From Hygrocybe punicea (taxonomy: Eukaryota > Basidiomycota > Agaricomycetes > Agaricales > Hygrophoraceae), in contig OY744470.1 of NCBI GenBank assembly GCA_963556145.1, positions 744,001-808,000 of the forward strand: 64,000 nucleotides of DNA. The letters run 5' to 3'. The position numbers and the translations under genes are program-made. Below are positions 1 to 11,209 of this stretch, in pieces. The stretch's first letter is position 1; the number at the start of each line of letters is the position of its first letter. The notes under the pieces were generated by a model. It was not told where the DNA came from, ran no database searches, and was given only the letters and a program-made list of their open reading frames with translations.

Positions 1-15
1 CATCCATAATGAGAA

Positions 16-339
16 GTGAGAGTCAATTTCAGAGCTCGAACTTTGTGTAGGTTGAGGTTGAGTCGAAAAATTGAAATGGCAGAGTTGCCAACTCAAGATG
101 AGAGAATTGCAGCAATATCAAGTTTAAACTCTGATTACCCAATCATGGGTGCCAAATCTTCGAAGCCAACCATGGGTGATACATCCTATATGTTGCATTG
201 CTTTATTGAAGGTGATCATGGCCCTATCAAAGTCATTATCAATCGTAATAATGATGTGGATGACTTGAAGAATGCAATAGTAAAATGGGCTCAATATGGA
301 AGCCTCGAGAAGGTGGACACCAAAGACCTCATCTTATGA
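16..339 (+). pseudogene. Crinkler-type N-terminal domain, cut by a stop codon
   Basis: Residues from about 58 on (MLHCFIEGDHGPIKV, then VDDLKNAIVKW and DTKDLIL) fit the Crinkler (CRN) N-terminal ubiquitin-like domain: a short Leu-x-Cys strand, a D-LK-AI helix and a closing L-x-L-W-K-V motif. In this copy the codon at the expected Trp is TGA (337-339); the reading frame continues as KVQANMLLE and meets a second stop soon after. No C-terminal effector domain (NTPase, nuclease or kinase) follows. In the family this domain sits at the front of nuclease or kinase effectors used between competing organisms or inside the cell. I read this as a decayed or fragmentary gene; a G-to-A change would account for the TGA. 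An alternative is a domain-only gene whose real splice site lies just before the stop. Starts at 16 or 76 are both possible. Confidence 0.6.
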
Positions 340-570
340 AAGGTGCAAGCCAATATGCTACTTGAATGACAAAATATTCAAGTCTCTTGGTAGTTGCAAC
401 AGACCGTACACATTACCCCTCCCCAAGACCTCATGCGCCGATTATAAACCTTGGGTAGCGTTGTAGAGGGTCGACATCCCTCTGAGTCCGTATCCTCGAT
501 ATATCACGAATCCGGACGAACCTGATGCCTCTATTCAACTCGCATTCGAACCCGATGTAACCCGACACAA

Positions 571-606
571 CCCGACGTGACGTGACGTGACGTGACGTGA
601 TGTGAC
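571..606. repeat. ACGTG short tandem repeat
   Basis: About five copies of a 5-bp GACGT/CGTGA unit, embedded in a wider stretch rich in CCCGACxx (500-640). No gene is seen between 340 and 700. Confidence 0.6.
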
Positions 607-700
607 CCGACATGACCGATGTAACCTGACACATGCCGCTTTGTCACAGCCGCTTTCGGACCAAATCCGGCAGCCTCAGAAGCCCCGGAGTTCTAATTAT

Positions 701-1610
701 AGGCTCGTTTAAGCTCAGTTTTTCATATTCAGACTCCGAAAAAATGTTTTCTGGATCAGATGATGTGCCCGCACCATTCAGGGTCCGATGCTGACATAAG
801 CTTTCCTTTTTTAGACATCAAAGTCAAAAATTCTTCGGATTTTTGTGCTTTTTATTTCCTGTGGCTCTGTTTTATTTCCTGGATCACTAGTAATGTCTTC
901 AATTGGTATATCCTGTTGTTTGTTAACATAATCTATCATTTTACAGCCCATCTCCCTGTCAATTTTCAAAGTATGTGTAAATTTTGCATTTTTTCACCTT
1001 TTTGGCTTGTTTAAGCTCAGTTTTCCATATTCAGACTCCGAAAAACAGCGATCTGGATCAGGTGATGTGCCCAGACCATTCAGGGTCCAATGCTGACATA
1101 ATCTTTCCTTTTTCAGACATAAAAGTTGAAAATTCTCCAGATTTTCATGCTTTTTCTTCTATATGGCTCTATTTTCTTTCCTGGACCACTGGTAATGTCT
1201 TCAATTTGTAAATCTTATTGTTTATTAACATAATCTATTATTCTCCAGCCCATCTCCCTGTAAATGTTCAAAGTCTGTATAAATTTCATGTTTTGTCATC
1301 TTTTCTGCTTGTTTAAGCCCAGTTTTCCATATTCAGACTCCGAAAAAAAGCGATCTGGATCAGGTGATGTCTCTGCACCATTCAGGGTCCAATGCTGACA
1401 TAATCTGTCCTTTTGTAGATGTAAAAATCAAATATTCTTCTGATTTTTATGTCTTTTCTTGTATTTGGCTCTGTTTTGATATTGGTAATGTCTTCTATTT
1501 GTATATATTATTGTGTGTTAACATAATTTCTCATTTTATAGCATGTTTCCCCCTCAACTTTCTAGGTATGTGTGAATTTTGCATTTTTTCACCCTATGAG
1601 ATTATATGAG
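701..1610. repeat. Three tandem copies of a 302-bp unit
   Basis: GTTTAAGC followed by CATATTCAGACTCCGAAAA recurs at 707, 1009 and 1311, a period of 302 bp. The whole unit is conserved, including a block reading CATTCAGGGTCC and a T-rich block with TTTCACC. The third unit fades after about 1600. The small ORFs in it are by-products of the repeat. It lies directly upstream of the Helitron-like reading frame. Confidence 0.85.
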
Positions 1611-1765
1611 CTCATTTGTTGACTTGCAGGTTTACTTTGGACATTTACTAGCTCAGGTATGAATTTCTCACCATTCAGGATTGCATGCTTATATCACCTT
1701 GCCTTGTATAGTCCAAAAATGCAGAATTCTGGTATATTTCACTTTTATGTTTGTGCAGTTAATGC

Positions 1766-1996
1766 TGATCCGGTCAATGACCATGCGCCCGATGGGCAAG
1801 AGGCGGAATGCCTGGACGATGCCCATAAGAGCGATGCTCATACGGTCGATGACCATGCGCCCGATGGGCAAGAGGCAGAATGCCTGGGCGATACCCATGT
1901 GAGCAATGCTCAAATAGTCAATAACTATGCACCCAATGGCCCTAAGGCAAGATGCCTGAGTGATGCTCATATGATCAATGATCACACACTCAATGT
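1766..1996 (+). repeat. 72-bp in-frame tandem repeat
   Basis: Units beginning CCATGCGCCC at 1781 and 1853 and a diverged one at 1925 (CTATGCACCC) give a 72-bp period; a fourth start is partial. The period is a multiple of three and the + strand is open throughout (1659-2219), encoding a 24-residue unit with the core HAPDGQEAECL. It may be an upstream exon of the Helitron protein, but the two frames differ (a splice or frameshift would be needed). Confidence 0.7.
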
Positions 1997-2079
1997 GAAA
2001 ACCACAAAATTGACTATAACAATGTTAAAAATGTTGCAATATCTAGTGATTTTTATTCTCACAATGTCTTGGGCACAAT

Positions 2080-5000
2080 GTGCTGTTATTAGAATTGGCC
2101 TTGCCTCCTGCAAATGTCATACAAAATGTCCATGTCATACCAACTGTGTCTGTCATACAAAATGTCATTCTATGCCCTGTTACTTTGAATTTTTACAAAG
2201 ACAATTTGCCAAAGCATGAAAACCCCACTTATTTACCAAGTTTAGTCTCTGTTCATCAAATTGGTCTCCAGTCCACCTCTTCTTTCACATCACAAATCCC
2301 TGAAAAATTCACAAGTGTCCACAACAGTACTGAATTTGTTCTATCTAGTTGTCAATTAACTCATACCTCTTTTCTATTTGAACTATATGCCAGAGTTATC
2401 TTAAACATGTTTGATTTGCTTGCTGCGTATCATTGTACAACTAGCATGGCTAACAAATGCATCAATATTAAGTTGAAACTTCAACAGAATCTGTTCAGAA
2501 GACATGACTTCAGAGCTTACTTGAAATATGTTACAAAACAACCTCTATTGGCTAATGGGGCAATTGTACTATTTTTGCTGGTTCTGCATCATTTCCTAGC
2601 TTTTCAAGTGTCTGCAGACTATATTTATAATAAAACTTCGAAATTATTTGACATTTTCAAGTCTGACAATATATATTTCAGTGCTAACATTCATATTGAC
2701 TGTATTGGTGGAGGCAAAGCAAATGTATTCTCACTTCATGAACTGATGCCTGCTTCAACCAATGACAATGCTAGTATGGATACAGCTAAATGTAAATTCC
2801 ACTCTTACCTGCCAAAAAATGAAGCCCTCTCACTGGGTTCATCATCTGACAAGTCACTTGTAATGGTAAATCACCCATTTGAATTGTTGATTCCAAAGTT
2901 GACCATTGCAAACTTGAAAGTGATTGCAGCTAGTCATAGCATTCTTGTACACTCAAAAATGAATCATGCATCAATTCAAACTGCAATTCAGACTCATGTG
3001 TGCTCTAACTGCCCAGAATTTGTATCTGTCTTTGAATGTATTGAATTTGTTGATGAAGAAGCAATTAGAAGTCACAAGAGATCCTTGAACATCAGAGCAG
3101 TCAAGAAGTTTAAAGCACAACATCCTGACAAACATGCAAAACAAAATCTGACTGCTGTGCAAAAATTTCATAATGAAAATCCTGACAAGCATGCCAAACA
3201 AAATCTAACAGCTGTCCAGAAATTCCAGAATGAAAATCCTGACAAGCATGCCAAACAAAATCTAGCAGCTGTACAGAAATTCCAGACTGAAAATCCTGAC
3301 AAGCATGCCAAACAACATCTAGCAGCTGTTCAAAAATTCCAGAGTACAAATCCTGACAAGCAGACAAAGCAAAATCTAGCAGCTGTGCAGAAATTTCACC
3401 TTGAACATCCTGAGAAGCATGCAAGACAAAACCGTGCAGCTGTTACAAAATTCAAAATTGATAATCATGAGAAGCATCTGGAACACACACTAAATGCAGT
3501 TAGAAGATATAACATGAATCACCCTGAGCAACATGCACAAATTAACCAGATGGCTGTTCAAACATATAGAGATAACATTCAATTTCCACCCAATCCACCT
3601 TCAGCAAAATTGCAACATATTATTATTTCAGGATTTTGTGGTGATACCTCTCCCAACAAATTTATTGAATCTGGTTGTGCTGTCTGTGGAAGATTAACAC
3701 CAGTCCTGCAATTACAGAGTTACACAGAGTTGAATTTAAGTTGTTTGAAACAATCTGGTGTAACTCACAAAGAGCGCTTCTCAATTGATGATCCAATCCA
3801 ATCTTCAGATAACCCTATAATAAATGAAGATCTCCTTGGCATTTGCAAGAAGTGTTATAAGTCTTTGATGAAAGGCAAACATCCTGCTATGTCTCTGGCA
3901 AATGGTTTATGGCTTGGACAAATTCCTGATGAATTGAGTAATTTGTCTTATGCAGAACAACTGCTTATTGCTAGAGTGAGACACAACAGATGTATAGTTC
4001 GAGTTTCTTCAGGAATGCATAAGATGAGAGCCAATGCTATTACATTTGCCAATCCAATTCCAAAGATTTATGACATTTTACCCCCACCTGTTGATGAGTT
4101 GGATGAAGTACTTGCATTCATTTATACTGGACCATGTAGGCCTACCAAGTTTGATTTTGAGAGAACACCATTGCCTGTTAGAAGAAACAAAGTTGCAACT
4201 GCTTTGAATTGGTTGAAATTGAATCATTGTGACTATTTTGACTTGGAGATTTCAGAAAAAAACTTGAAGCAATATCCTGAGAATGACATATCAGTTGTGG
4301 TGGAGTACAGACAATCATTTGTTAACAAAAACCCAGAAGCTACTGCTGTGAATGACATGGAAGAGAAAGAAGGTACTGAGACTGGAATGTGTCCATTTGT
4401 AGTTCATGGTCTGACAGGTGAAGAGTACTCCACCAAAAGTATCAAAGCCATCAAAGCTATTGCATTAAAACATCTGATGGATAATAACAAGATTTTAGCA
4501 ATTGGACATGAGGGTGATCCACAATCCATCTATGATAATCCTCAGTTATTCCCCCAAATGATGCCATGGTTGTTTCCTTATGGACTTGGTGGAATTGGAA
4601 ATTCTCTAATTCGAGGAAAATTTTCAGAAATTAAACATAAGAGACATTTATTGATGTATTATGACAAGCGGTTTCAAAAAGATCCACACTTTCCTTTGAT
4701 TGCATTCAACCATGAGCAGATAAAAGAGTCTACCACAGCTGGCTATTTATTAGCTGAAAAAGCAAAATTTGAACACATTTCACAAAGATTAATGGATGTT
4801 GATCTTGAAGTTTTGAATAACATTGCTAGAAAAATGGAAGATGGTGAACATGTCATTCCAGAAACAGATGAAGAGAAACTTTGTTTCCAATTGATTAAAG
4901 ATATTGATCATGTAGGAAGTCATGTCAAAGGATTACTCACAAGCAAAAAATACATGAGAAATGAAGTCTGGTCTCTGATGTCTTTTGTGGGTGCACCTTC

Positions 5001-5199
5001 CTGGTTCATTACATTTTCACCTGCAGATAACATGCATCCACTGTCTTTATATTTTGCTGATACCAAAGAAACCTTTACACCAGAGCTTAGAGGATATGAT
5101 GAGCGCTGCAGACTTATTGCAGAAAACCCAGTGGCTGGTGCTAGATTCTTTCGTAATACCTCCACCGTTTTGACTTGTTGGACTGTGTTCAGGCCATGA
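2080..5199 (+). CDS. Helitron replication protein, truncated inside the HUH nuclease region
   Basis: The 1039-residue frame carries features of fungal Helitron transposases. Residues about 345-495 are roughly eight repeats of a 20-residue unit (NPDKHAKQNLxAVQKF). Around 590-780 comes a Cys-containing block (CAVCGRL, CKKCYKSL) with LPPPVDELDEVLAFIYTGP, which matches the DUF6570-like region usual in these proteins. Around 830-1015 comes the Helitron helicase-like domain: PWLFPYGLGG, RNEVWSLMSFVGAPSWFITFSPADN-MHPLSLY. The frame should continue through the HxQ and YxxxY parts of the HUH nuclease into a Pif1 helicase; instead homology stops after NPVAGARFFR (about 5150) and unrelated sequence follows. 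It therefore cannot encode a working enzyme. The first roughly 100 residues are unsupported and the true start may be an upstream exon. Confidence 0.85.
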   Translation: MLLLELALPPANVIQNVHVIPTVSVIQNVILCPVTLNFYKDNLPKHENPTYLPSLVSVHQIGLQSTSSFTSQIPEKFTSVHNSTEFVLSSCQLTHTSFLFELYARVILNMFDLLAAYHCTTSMANKCINIKLKLQQNLFRRHDFRAYLKYVTKQPLLANGAIVLFLLVLHHFLAFQVSADYIYNKTSKLFDIFKSDNIYFSANIHIDCIGGGKANVFSLHELMPASTNDNASMDTAKCKFHSYLPKNEALSLGSSSDKSLVMVNHPFELLIPKLTIANLKVIAASHSILVHSKMNHASIQTAIQTHVCSNCPEFVSVFECIEFVDEEAIRSHKRSLNIRAVKKFKAQHPDKHAKQNLTAVQKFHNENPDKHAKQNLTAVQKFQNENPDKHAKQNLAAVQKFQTENPDKHAKQHLAAVQKFQSTNPDKQTKQNLAAVQKFHLEHPEKHARQNRAAVTKFKIDNHEKHLEHTLNAVRRYNMNHPEQHAQINQMAVQTYRDNIQFPPNPPSAKLQHIIISGFCGDTSPNKFIESGCAVCGRLTPVLQLQSYTELNLSCLKQSGVTHKERFSIDDPIQSSDNPIINEDLLGICKKCYKSLMKGKHPAMSLANGLWLGQIPDELSNLSYAEQLLIARVRHNRCIVRVSSGMHKMRANAITFANPIPKIYDILPPPVDELDEVLAFIYTGPCRPTKFDFERTPLPVRRNKVATALNWLKLNHCDYFDLEISEKNLKQYPENDISVVVEYRQSFVNKNPEATAVNDMEEKEGTETGMCPFVVHGLTGEEYSTKSIKAIKAIALKHLMDNNKILAIGHEGDPQSIYDNPQLFPQMMPWLFPYGLGGIGNSLIRGKFSEIKHKRHLLMYYDKRFQKDPHFPLIAFNHEQIKESTTAGYLLAEKAKFEHISQRLMDVDLEVLNNIARKMEDGEHVIPETDEEKLCFQLIKDIDHVGSHVKGLLTSKKYMRNEVWSLMSFVGAPSWFITFSPADNMHPLSLYFADTKETFTPELRGYDERCRLIAENPVAGARFFRNTSTVLTCWTVFRP

Positions 5200-5219
5200 C
5201 AGTCCCACCAACTGTATTG

Positions 5220-6349
5220 TCAGTTATAGGCTTCGAATCGCGAGTTCCTTTTCAGTCCTAGGATATTAACAAGGTCCTGGTGGTCTTCAACCCGGAAATC
5301 TAGAAATGTTCCTACTTGCAATAGCAATACGACCAGAGGACAATTTTCCTTCAACGTTCTGTCAGCACAGGTCAGGTGTGGCAGATGAGATAAATGATGC
5401 ACCTGGAACCATGAAATAGTTGTGACTTGCATCATTTTTTGTTGTCTGGATTGGATTACTGCCTTTTTTGCATTGGTACGTTTGTCATCATCTTTTGCAG
5501 CTTCCTGACATGCTGCTAACCATCCTGGTGTCATGCTCTGCCACATTAACACAATCGGCATAGCATGACTTGGCCTCGGAGAAGGTTGCAAGGGAGGAAT
5601 GAAGCTCGCTGAAGCTGCTTGGGTCACTGTTCCCCCTAATGATGTTACTGCAGGCAGTACCATTGGTAGTGCTGGTGAAACTACCCTTGCACTGAAGGGT
5701 ACTGGGCTAGGGGGATCTGCGGGGTGTTGGATTCTTGTTGGCTGACGTTCCCACCAGGTGGCTTTTCCAGAGCCTTGTGCCGGTCAGGGACTGGGGTCTG
5801 TGAAAGGATTGTAACCTGTGAAGGTGCAGGAACCTGCATCGAATGCAACAGAATAGACGGAAAAGTGGCTGTTTCCATCATTAGCATAGCTGGTCCCTGA
5901 CTACCCCCTTGCATTATAGGTATGTCGACTCAATGCTTCCATTCCTGACAATTTGGGCAAAGCTCCCCTTTCAACACTCCTTTGCAGGAAAATTCTTGGC
6001 AGCATTTTCGACAGAGAAGGAAGGTACATTCCATATGACCTTGTGTTCTCAAATCCTTTGCACTTCTACAGGTTTCTCGAGCACAGAAGATACCACCCTT
6101 TGGCCTTCAAAGTGAAGCAATCATCGTGGCTTGAGCCGATGTAGGAAGAATTTCTAAGTTCGGAATGGGCATGTTTTGGTTTTGAATGGGAAGGAATGTC
6201 AATTGGTTGGTAGAAGGGGGAGTGGGTGACGAATTGTGGATCGTTCCAGTCCTAGCATTATTGATGTCTGACAGTAAAGTTATATCCATTCTTGCAGCTT
6301 CGATGAGAGAATGTGCAATGTTTGGTTCCAGAGGCTCAGTATGGAACAC
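5220..6349 (-). CDS. Hypothetical agaricomycete protein with N-terminal Cys-rich cluster
   Basis: At least three minus-strand exons can be read. The first (6349 to about 6100) is polar. The second (about 6100-5940) has a dense Cys cluster: GIFCARETC, HMECTFLLCRKCCQEF, CKG, LCPNC. The third (about 5914-5220) is Pro/Gln-rich and ends with an Ala/Lys/Gln helix and a short globular tail. A Cys cluster, a Pro-rich linker and a C-terminal domain starting with a VTxxxW strand match a lineage-specific agaricomycete family whose function I do not know. The gene ends close to where the Helitron frame breaks, so it may have been joined there by capture. Exon edges are approximate and in-frame integrity is not proven. 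Confidence 0.45.
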
Positions 6350-7150
6350 AGTGTTGCGACAGTGTCGGTTTGAACACTAAGGGAAGTCAGAAAATTTTCT
6401 GTGACAAAAGGTGTACTTTACAGTTTGTTGGATTCGGTTCTTGTTTTCTGCTTTTCCTTTTCCTTGATTAACCGATAGTGGGTTTAATATATTGCCGCAC
6501 TGTAGGCAATGGGATGACATGTAGCATTTAATAAAATAAAATAATTATTTTATGCAAAAAATCGAATATACTAAGTTTCAATGTCAGATGTGCTGAGTTT
6601 GAAGAAATGCCACCAGAGACCGAGGTCTCCCAGGTCCCGTGCACCAGCCAGGTGGCAGTCAGACATTGTGAAAAGCCGCAGCCTGGGCCAAGCCAAGCCA
6701 GGGCCAGGCCGGAGCTGTCAGCCATGACTTGGCTGGAGCTTCCAGAAAGCTGGAGCCCTCTTGGGCCAGGCCTAGTGATGGACAGGTCTGGTTTGGTCCA
6801 GTTCTTAGCCAGATTTGATGAACCTCGGACTGAACCTTAGGTCTGGTTCTACTTGGGGACAGAATCTCGGACCAAACCCTTAGTTCTGGTTCTCTCGGGT
6901 CCGGTTCTGGTTCAGGCTTCCTAGAACCAAGAACTGAACCTTAAAATTTTAAAATAAGGATATTTTCGCGGTTTTTTATTTGTTGGCTTACACTCAGATG
7001 GTATTGAGAGGGCGTCGCGGTAGTGCGACAACCCTCATGTATTTAGGTATAATGTTATTACAGCCGTTTGCATGTATCTTGACAATTTTTGGAAATTTTT
7101 GAATTGATTACAGCGGTTTTCATAAACATGTGGAAAAGTTGAAAAAAGAC
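6350..7150. other. No gene seen; simple-sequence stretch
   Basis: 6740-6950 is low-complexity sequence built of GGTTCTGGTTC/GAACC variants. Short ORFs here follow the repeat and carry no recognisable domain. Confidence 0.5.
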
Positions 7151-7164
7151 TTGCTGATACCTGT

Positions 7165-7420
7165 ATTATATAATGATGGATCACATGACTGACACCCAGG
7201 ATCACATGACTGGCACATGCAGGATCACATGATCGACTTCTGGATCACATGATTGCACAGCATTACATAAGCGATCATCACGTGAGTGTATCATGACTCA
7301 CATGATTGATATCTGTATTACATAACCATGGATCACGTGACTGAATCACATGATTATCACATGATTTGCCATCACGATCACATGAGTGCACAGCATTACA
7401 TAAGCGATCGTGGCCATATA
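7165..7420. repeat. Cluster of TCACATGA/CACGTGA motifs
   Basis: The palindrome TCACATGA (or near variants, including TCACGTGA) recurs more than ten times at irregular spacing. Within it GCACAGCATTACATAAGCGAT occurs twice (about 7253 and 7390), so part is a roughly 137-bp duplication. CACATG/CACGTG cores resemble E-box sites of bHLH factors, but similarity to the ACATGT/GACTTGG repeats starting at 8440 suggests repeat decay rather than regulation. Confidence 0.5.
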
Positions 7421-7699
7421 TTTCAATTTCTGTCTTGCATAATACACTTGCTATATATGCATGTATATATATATAGATCGTACTGTTCTAACCTTCCGAG
7501 CAATGACGTTGTCAGACGAGCAACCTGCCGAGCACCTAATCGCGTTTAACCAGGTAATCATATGCTTATTTGTAGCACGGCTATCATACATAAGCCTAGT
7601 ATGACTGGTATGACTGGTATGTACTGATGCGAACGAATAGAGCCTATTTGCTGATGGTCGCCATGGCAACAGTGGCTTACCACATCGAACGGTGGTGAC

Positions 7700-8418
7700 C
7701 GTCACCCGATCGGTGGCTGCGAGTGTCACGAACATCACGAACGTCACAAATATGATCCTGGCTATAGATAATGACAGGAACATGTCGAAATGGGCTTGCT
7801 GGTGCATGTAACCGTTCGTTTCCACCCGAGAGTGTTCCTGGATGATCTCATCGCGTCCCCGGGCATCGAATACACCATACAGCATTTTTTATAGCAAGAA
7901 GACAACCCAACTTTCAAATATTTGCGCACGTTTGGTCTCCACCCACATTTCGTGCCATCCCTCCTCGTACCGTCCTCTTTCAGGGTCCTCGCCATCGCGA
8001 TCCTGGACCCCGAATGCCCCCGGTGGACATCGCTTGCAGTGACTCATATATATGTCATATTTATACCCTTGTAATGGCTTTATCTTGTAACGCTTGCTTG
8101 GATATCACTTTCTTGCCCAAATGCGGTATGTGTTGCTCGTCCGCGGTCATTGCGGCTGCATTCACAGGGTTCAAAAACCCCTGGTTCGTGTCGATTGCAT
8201 AACATTCCCATGGTCGGTTCTCCCTCGCAAACCACTGTTCCCACGATTGTGCACCCTGTATAGTCACTGCTTGCGAATGGAATCCAACCATGGGAAGCAC
8301 AAACTGACCACGCAGATCGGGGAATAGGAGCCTGGCTTTCAGAATCTGAGACAATTTCGGCGATAGCTACACAGGTTCTTCCCTGCAAACCAAATCGGCG
8401 AATGCTACCATCTGCCAC
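7700..8418 (-). pseudogene. Degenerate minus-strand coding fragment
   Basis: Base composition is more balanced than in the neighbours and the minus strand keeps protein-like stretches in shifting frames: WVETKRAQIFESWVVFLL, stop, then MLYGVFDARGRDEIIQEHS at about 8000-7800, and GQFVLPMVGFHSQAVTIQG and WFARENRPWECYAIDTNQG at 8300-8170. One stop separates the first two, and no clean splice sites join the set. I do not recognise the family. It is either a broken gene or several unresolved exons. Confidence 0.3.
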
Positions 8419-9029
8419 CCAGGAAAGCTATTAGGTGACCTGACTTGGTGATTTTACCAACTAGTCATGTGACTTGACTTGGTGATTTAACCAACTGGTC
8501 ATGTGACTTGACTTGGTGATTTTACCAAGTGTGTGACTGTGACATGTGACTTGAGTAATGTGATTTGAGTTGGTAATATCATCATGACTGTCACCAGTCA
8601 TCTATTATTTGAGTTGTGAATTTGACAACCTTTTCACTGCTTTACTTGTATCAGTGTTATAATAATATAATAACTGTAATGTCAAGTCTTCAAACTGCAT
8701 TAAACTATAAAATATAATTGCTTTGTGTACATTTGAAAGATGTTTGGTATTATTATGAATTATATGTTCATCTGCTATATAGTTTTAAGTATAAATATGT
8801 GCTATTTGTCAGATATTAAATACGAGAATTTTATAAAAGACAGCAATCATGTGAATTGTCCAAGTTCAAATGCAGGAGCTATTGACATTGATTAAGTTCC
8901 TTGGTAATAAAGTGTTGTTGGAGCTGTATGTTAATTATATTTTGGAATTTTTTTTTTTTTTTTTTTGAATTGTTATCCAGAATGTATGAGGAGGAATCAC
9001 ATGTTATTCCATAGTGCTTCTCTACAGGA

Positions 9030-10170
9030 CTTGCCCAAGAACCTCCACATGACTAAAATGCCCCTTAAAGATCCCCCCACATGTCCCAAGTGCTTGCCCT
9101 CAATGCCCCCCACATGATTCAGATACTTGCCCAAAATGCCCCTGAAAGAACCCCTCACATGTCCCAAATACTTGCCCCCAATGCCCCCACATCTCCCAAC
9201 TACTTGCCCAAAATGTCCTCCAAAGATCCCCCCACATGACTCAGATACTTACCCAAAATGCCTCAAAAGATCCCCTTTCATGTCCCAAATGTTTGACCAA
9301 AATGTCCCTGAAGGATCCCCCACATGTCCCAAATACTTGCCTCCAATGCCCCCCACATGACTCAGATACTTGCCCAAAATGCCCTCCAAAGATCCCCCCA
9401 CATATCCCAAATGCATGCCCAAAATGCCCCTGAAAGAGCCCCCCACATAATCCAAAAACTTGCCCACAATGCCCCCCACATGACTTAGATACTTGCCCAA
9501 AATGCCCCCCAAAGATCCCCCTTGATGTCTCAAAGGCTTGCCCACAATGCTCCCCAAAGATCCCCCCACATGTTCTAAATGCTGACCCAAAATGCCCCTG
9601 AAAGATCCCCCTACATCACTCAAATGCCTCCCAAAGATCCCCCCACATGACTGAAATGCTTGCCCAAAATGCCCTCCAAAGATCCCCCTTGATGTCCCAA
9701 ATATTTGTCCAAAATGCCCCTGAAAGATCCCCCCCACATCACTCAAATATCCCCCAAAGATCCCCCTTGATGTCCCAAATACTTGCCCACAATGCTCCCC
9801 AAAGATCCCCCCACATGACCCAAATGCTGGCCCAAAATGCCCCTGAAAGATCTCCCTACATCACTCAAATGCCTCCCAAAGATCCCCCCACATGACTGAA
9901 ATGCTTGCCTAAAATGCCCCCCAAAGATCCCCCTTGATGTCCCAAATACTTGTCCAAAATGCCCCTGAAAGATCCCCCCACATCACTCAAATGCCTCTCA
10001 AAGATCCCCCCACATGACTGAAATGCTTGCCCAAAATGCCCCCCAAAGATCCCCCAACATGTCCCAAATGCTTGCCCACAATGCCCCCACAGATCCCCCC
10101 ACATGACCCAAATACTTGCTCATAATACTCCCCAAAGATCCCCCCACATGACTGAAACACTTGCCCAAGA
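9030..10170. repeat. C-rich minisatellite, about 45-bp unit
   Basis: About 25 imperfect copies of a unit with the core CTTGCCCAAAATGCCCC followed by AAAGATCCCCCCACATGA. The C runs are all on the + strand, so the minus strand has regular runs of four to six G. Long ORFs across it (for example minus 9249-9746) are repeat read-through. Confidence 0.9.
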
Positions 10171-10179
10171 TCCCCCCCC

Positions 10180-10534
10180 CTTAGCCTGGTTCTTGGCCTT
10201 GTCCTTGTCCAGATTCCTTGTCCAGATTCCTTGTCCTTGTCCAAAATCCTTGTCCTGGTCCTTGTCCTTGTCCAGATTCCTTGTCCAGATTCCTTGTCCT
10301 TGTCCAAAATCCTTGTCCTTGTCCTTGTCCTTGTCCAAATTCCTTGTCCAAATTCCTTGTCCAAACTTTAAATCCTTGTCCTTGTCCTTGTCCTTGTCCA
10401 AATCCTTGTCCATAGGTTCCCAAAGAGGCAACACCTTGTCCAAAATCCTTGTCCAAATCCTCTAAGGTTCTCAAAAAGGCAATTCCTTGTCCAAAATTGC
10501 TTACCAATCCTTGTCCTTGTCCTTGTCCTTGTCC
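10180..10534. repeat. CCTTGT hexanucleotide-type array
   Basis: Tandem TCCTTGTCC units with interspersed CCAAATT and CCAGATT variants, ending directly at the hairpin. The equivalent array in unit 2 (13310-13713) has mostly CCTGGT instead, so the arrays evolve separately. Confidence 0.9.
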
Positions 10535-10571
10535 GGGACTCTGCCCCAGAGTCCCAGGAGTATATTATTAG
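10535..10571 (+). other. Helitron-like 3' terminus: hairpin plus tail
   Basis: Stem GGGACTCTG (10535-10543), loop CCC, stem CAGAGTCCC (10547-10555), then a 16-nt tail ending ATTATTAG. The tail is shared with 13733-13749 and 32783-32799, although the stem sequence here is different. Confidence 0.6.
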
Positions 10572-11175
10572 GATCCGAGTAGTCTGTCATCTAGATCGTA
10601 TTGACCATCATGGTGAATGACATGGCCAGTGTGGATGAATGGAACGGTTAAAAAAATCAAAAAATCACTCTGTGGGCTATATCGACCGCAACGTTCCAAT
10701 CTCACCGGTGTAGCTGTGAGATCATGGTGGTTCAAGACCAAGAGTGATCATGACTCATCGTTCCAATTTATACCATTCGTGACATGGCCACGTGACCTGA
10801 CTCGGTCATTTCACCGACTCTGTGACCGGTATCACCCTCGTTATTGGTTATTACTGACTTTGAATCTTGGCAGGATCGTAGCATGCGTCTCTTCTACTCT
10901 GAGTAGCTCAATTCACAAATCATGATCGATCGTGACCGTGACTTGTCACTTGACTTGGTGATCTCACCAACTCATCATGTGACTTGACTTGGTCATTTCA
11001 CCAACTGTGTGACCGTGATACGTGACTTGTCACTCTAGTCGGTGATTACACCACGTATGTGACAGTGACATGTTACTTCACAGGGTGATAACACCAGCTT
11101 CTCTGGTTCTGCTCATAACAAATATAGCTACTTCATAGTCTTGACTAGTATAGAAAAAATCAACCTTCTTTGGAT
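10572..11175. other. No gene seen; decayed GACTTGGTGAT repeats
   Basis: From about 10940 to 11100 the sequence is made of diverged TGACTTGGTGATTTCACCAAC units like those at 8430 and 11630. The ORF at 10617-10925 shows no domain features. Confidence 0.5.
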
Positions 11176-11209
11176 TCATATTAGCAATAGACTGAAGTTC
11201 TCATTGGTG

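Larger units (their letters stand above)
8427..10571 (+). mobile_element. Helitron-like non-autonomous unit 1
   Basis: Order: a GACTTGGTGATTTTACCAA repeat block (8430-8560), about 450 bp of AT-rich unique sequence with a T18-19 tract at about 8948, a C-rich minisatellite (9030-10170), a CCTTGT array (10180-10534), then a hairpin and the tail AGGAGTATATTATTAG. The same order recurs at 11590-13749. The hairpin-plus-short-tail 3' end is what Helitrons show. The 5' end is not defined; no protein gene lies inside. The left boundary given is where similarity to unit 2 begins. Confidence 0.55.

Noticed and set aside
6607..6840. Plus-strand ORF with Pro/Glu-rich product
   Set aside because: It lies in GGTTC/GAACC simple sequence and has no recognisable features.
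9249..9746. Minus-strand Gly-rich ORFs in the 45-bp minisatellites (also 12293-13000)
   Set aside because: They read through the repeat in every frame; residue pattern follows the unit, with no start context, introns or domain.
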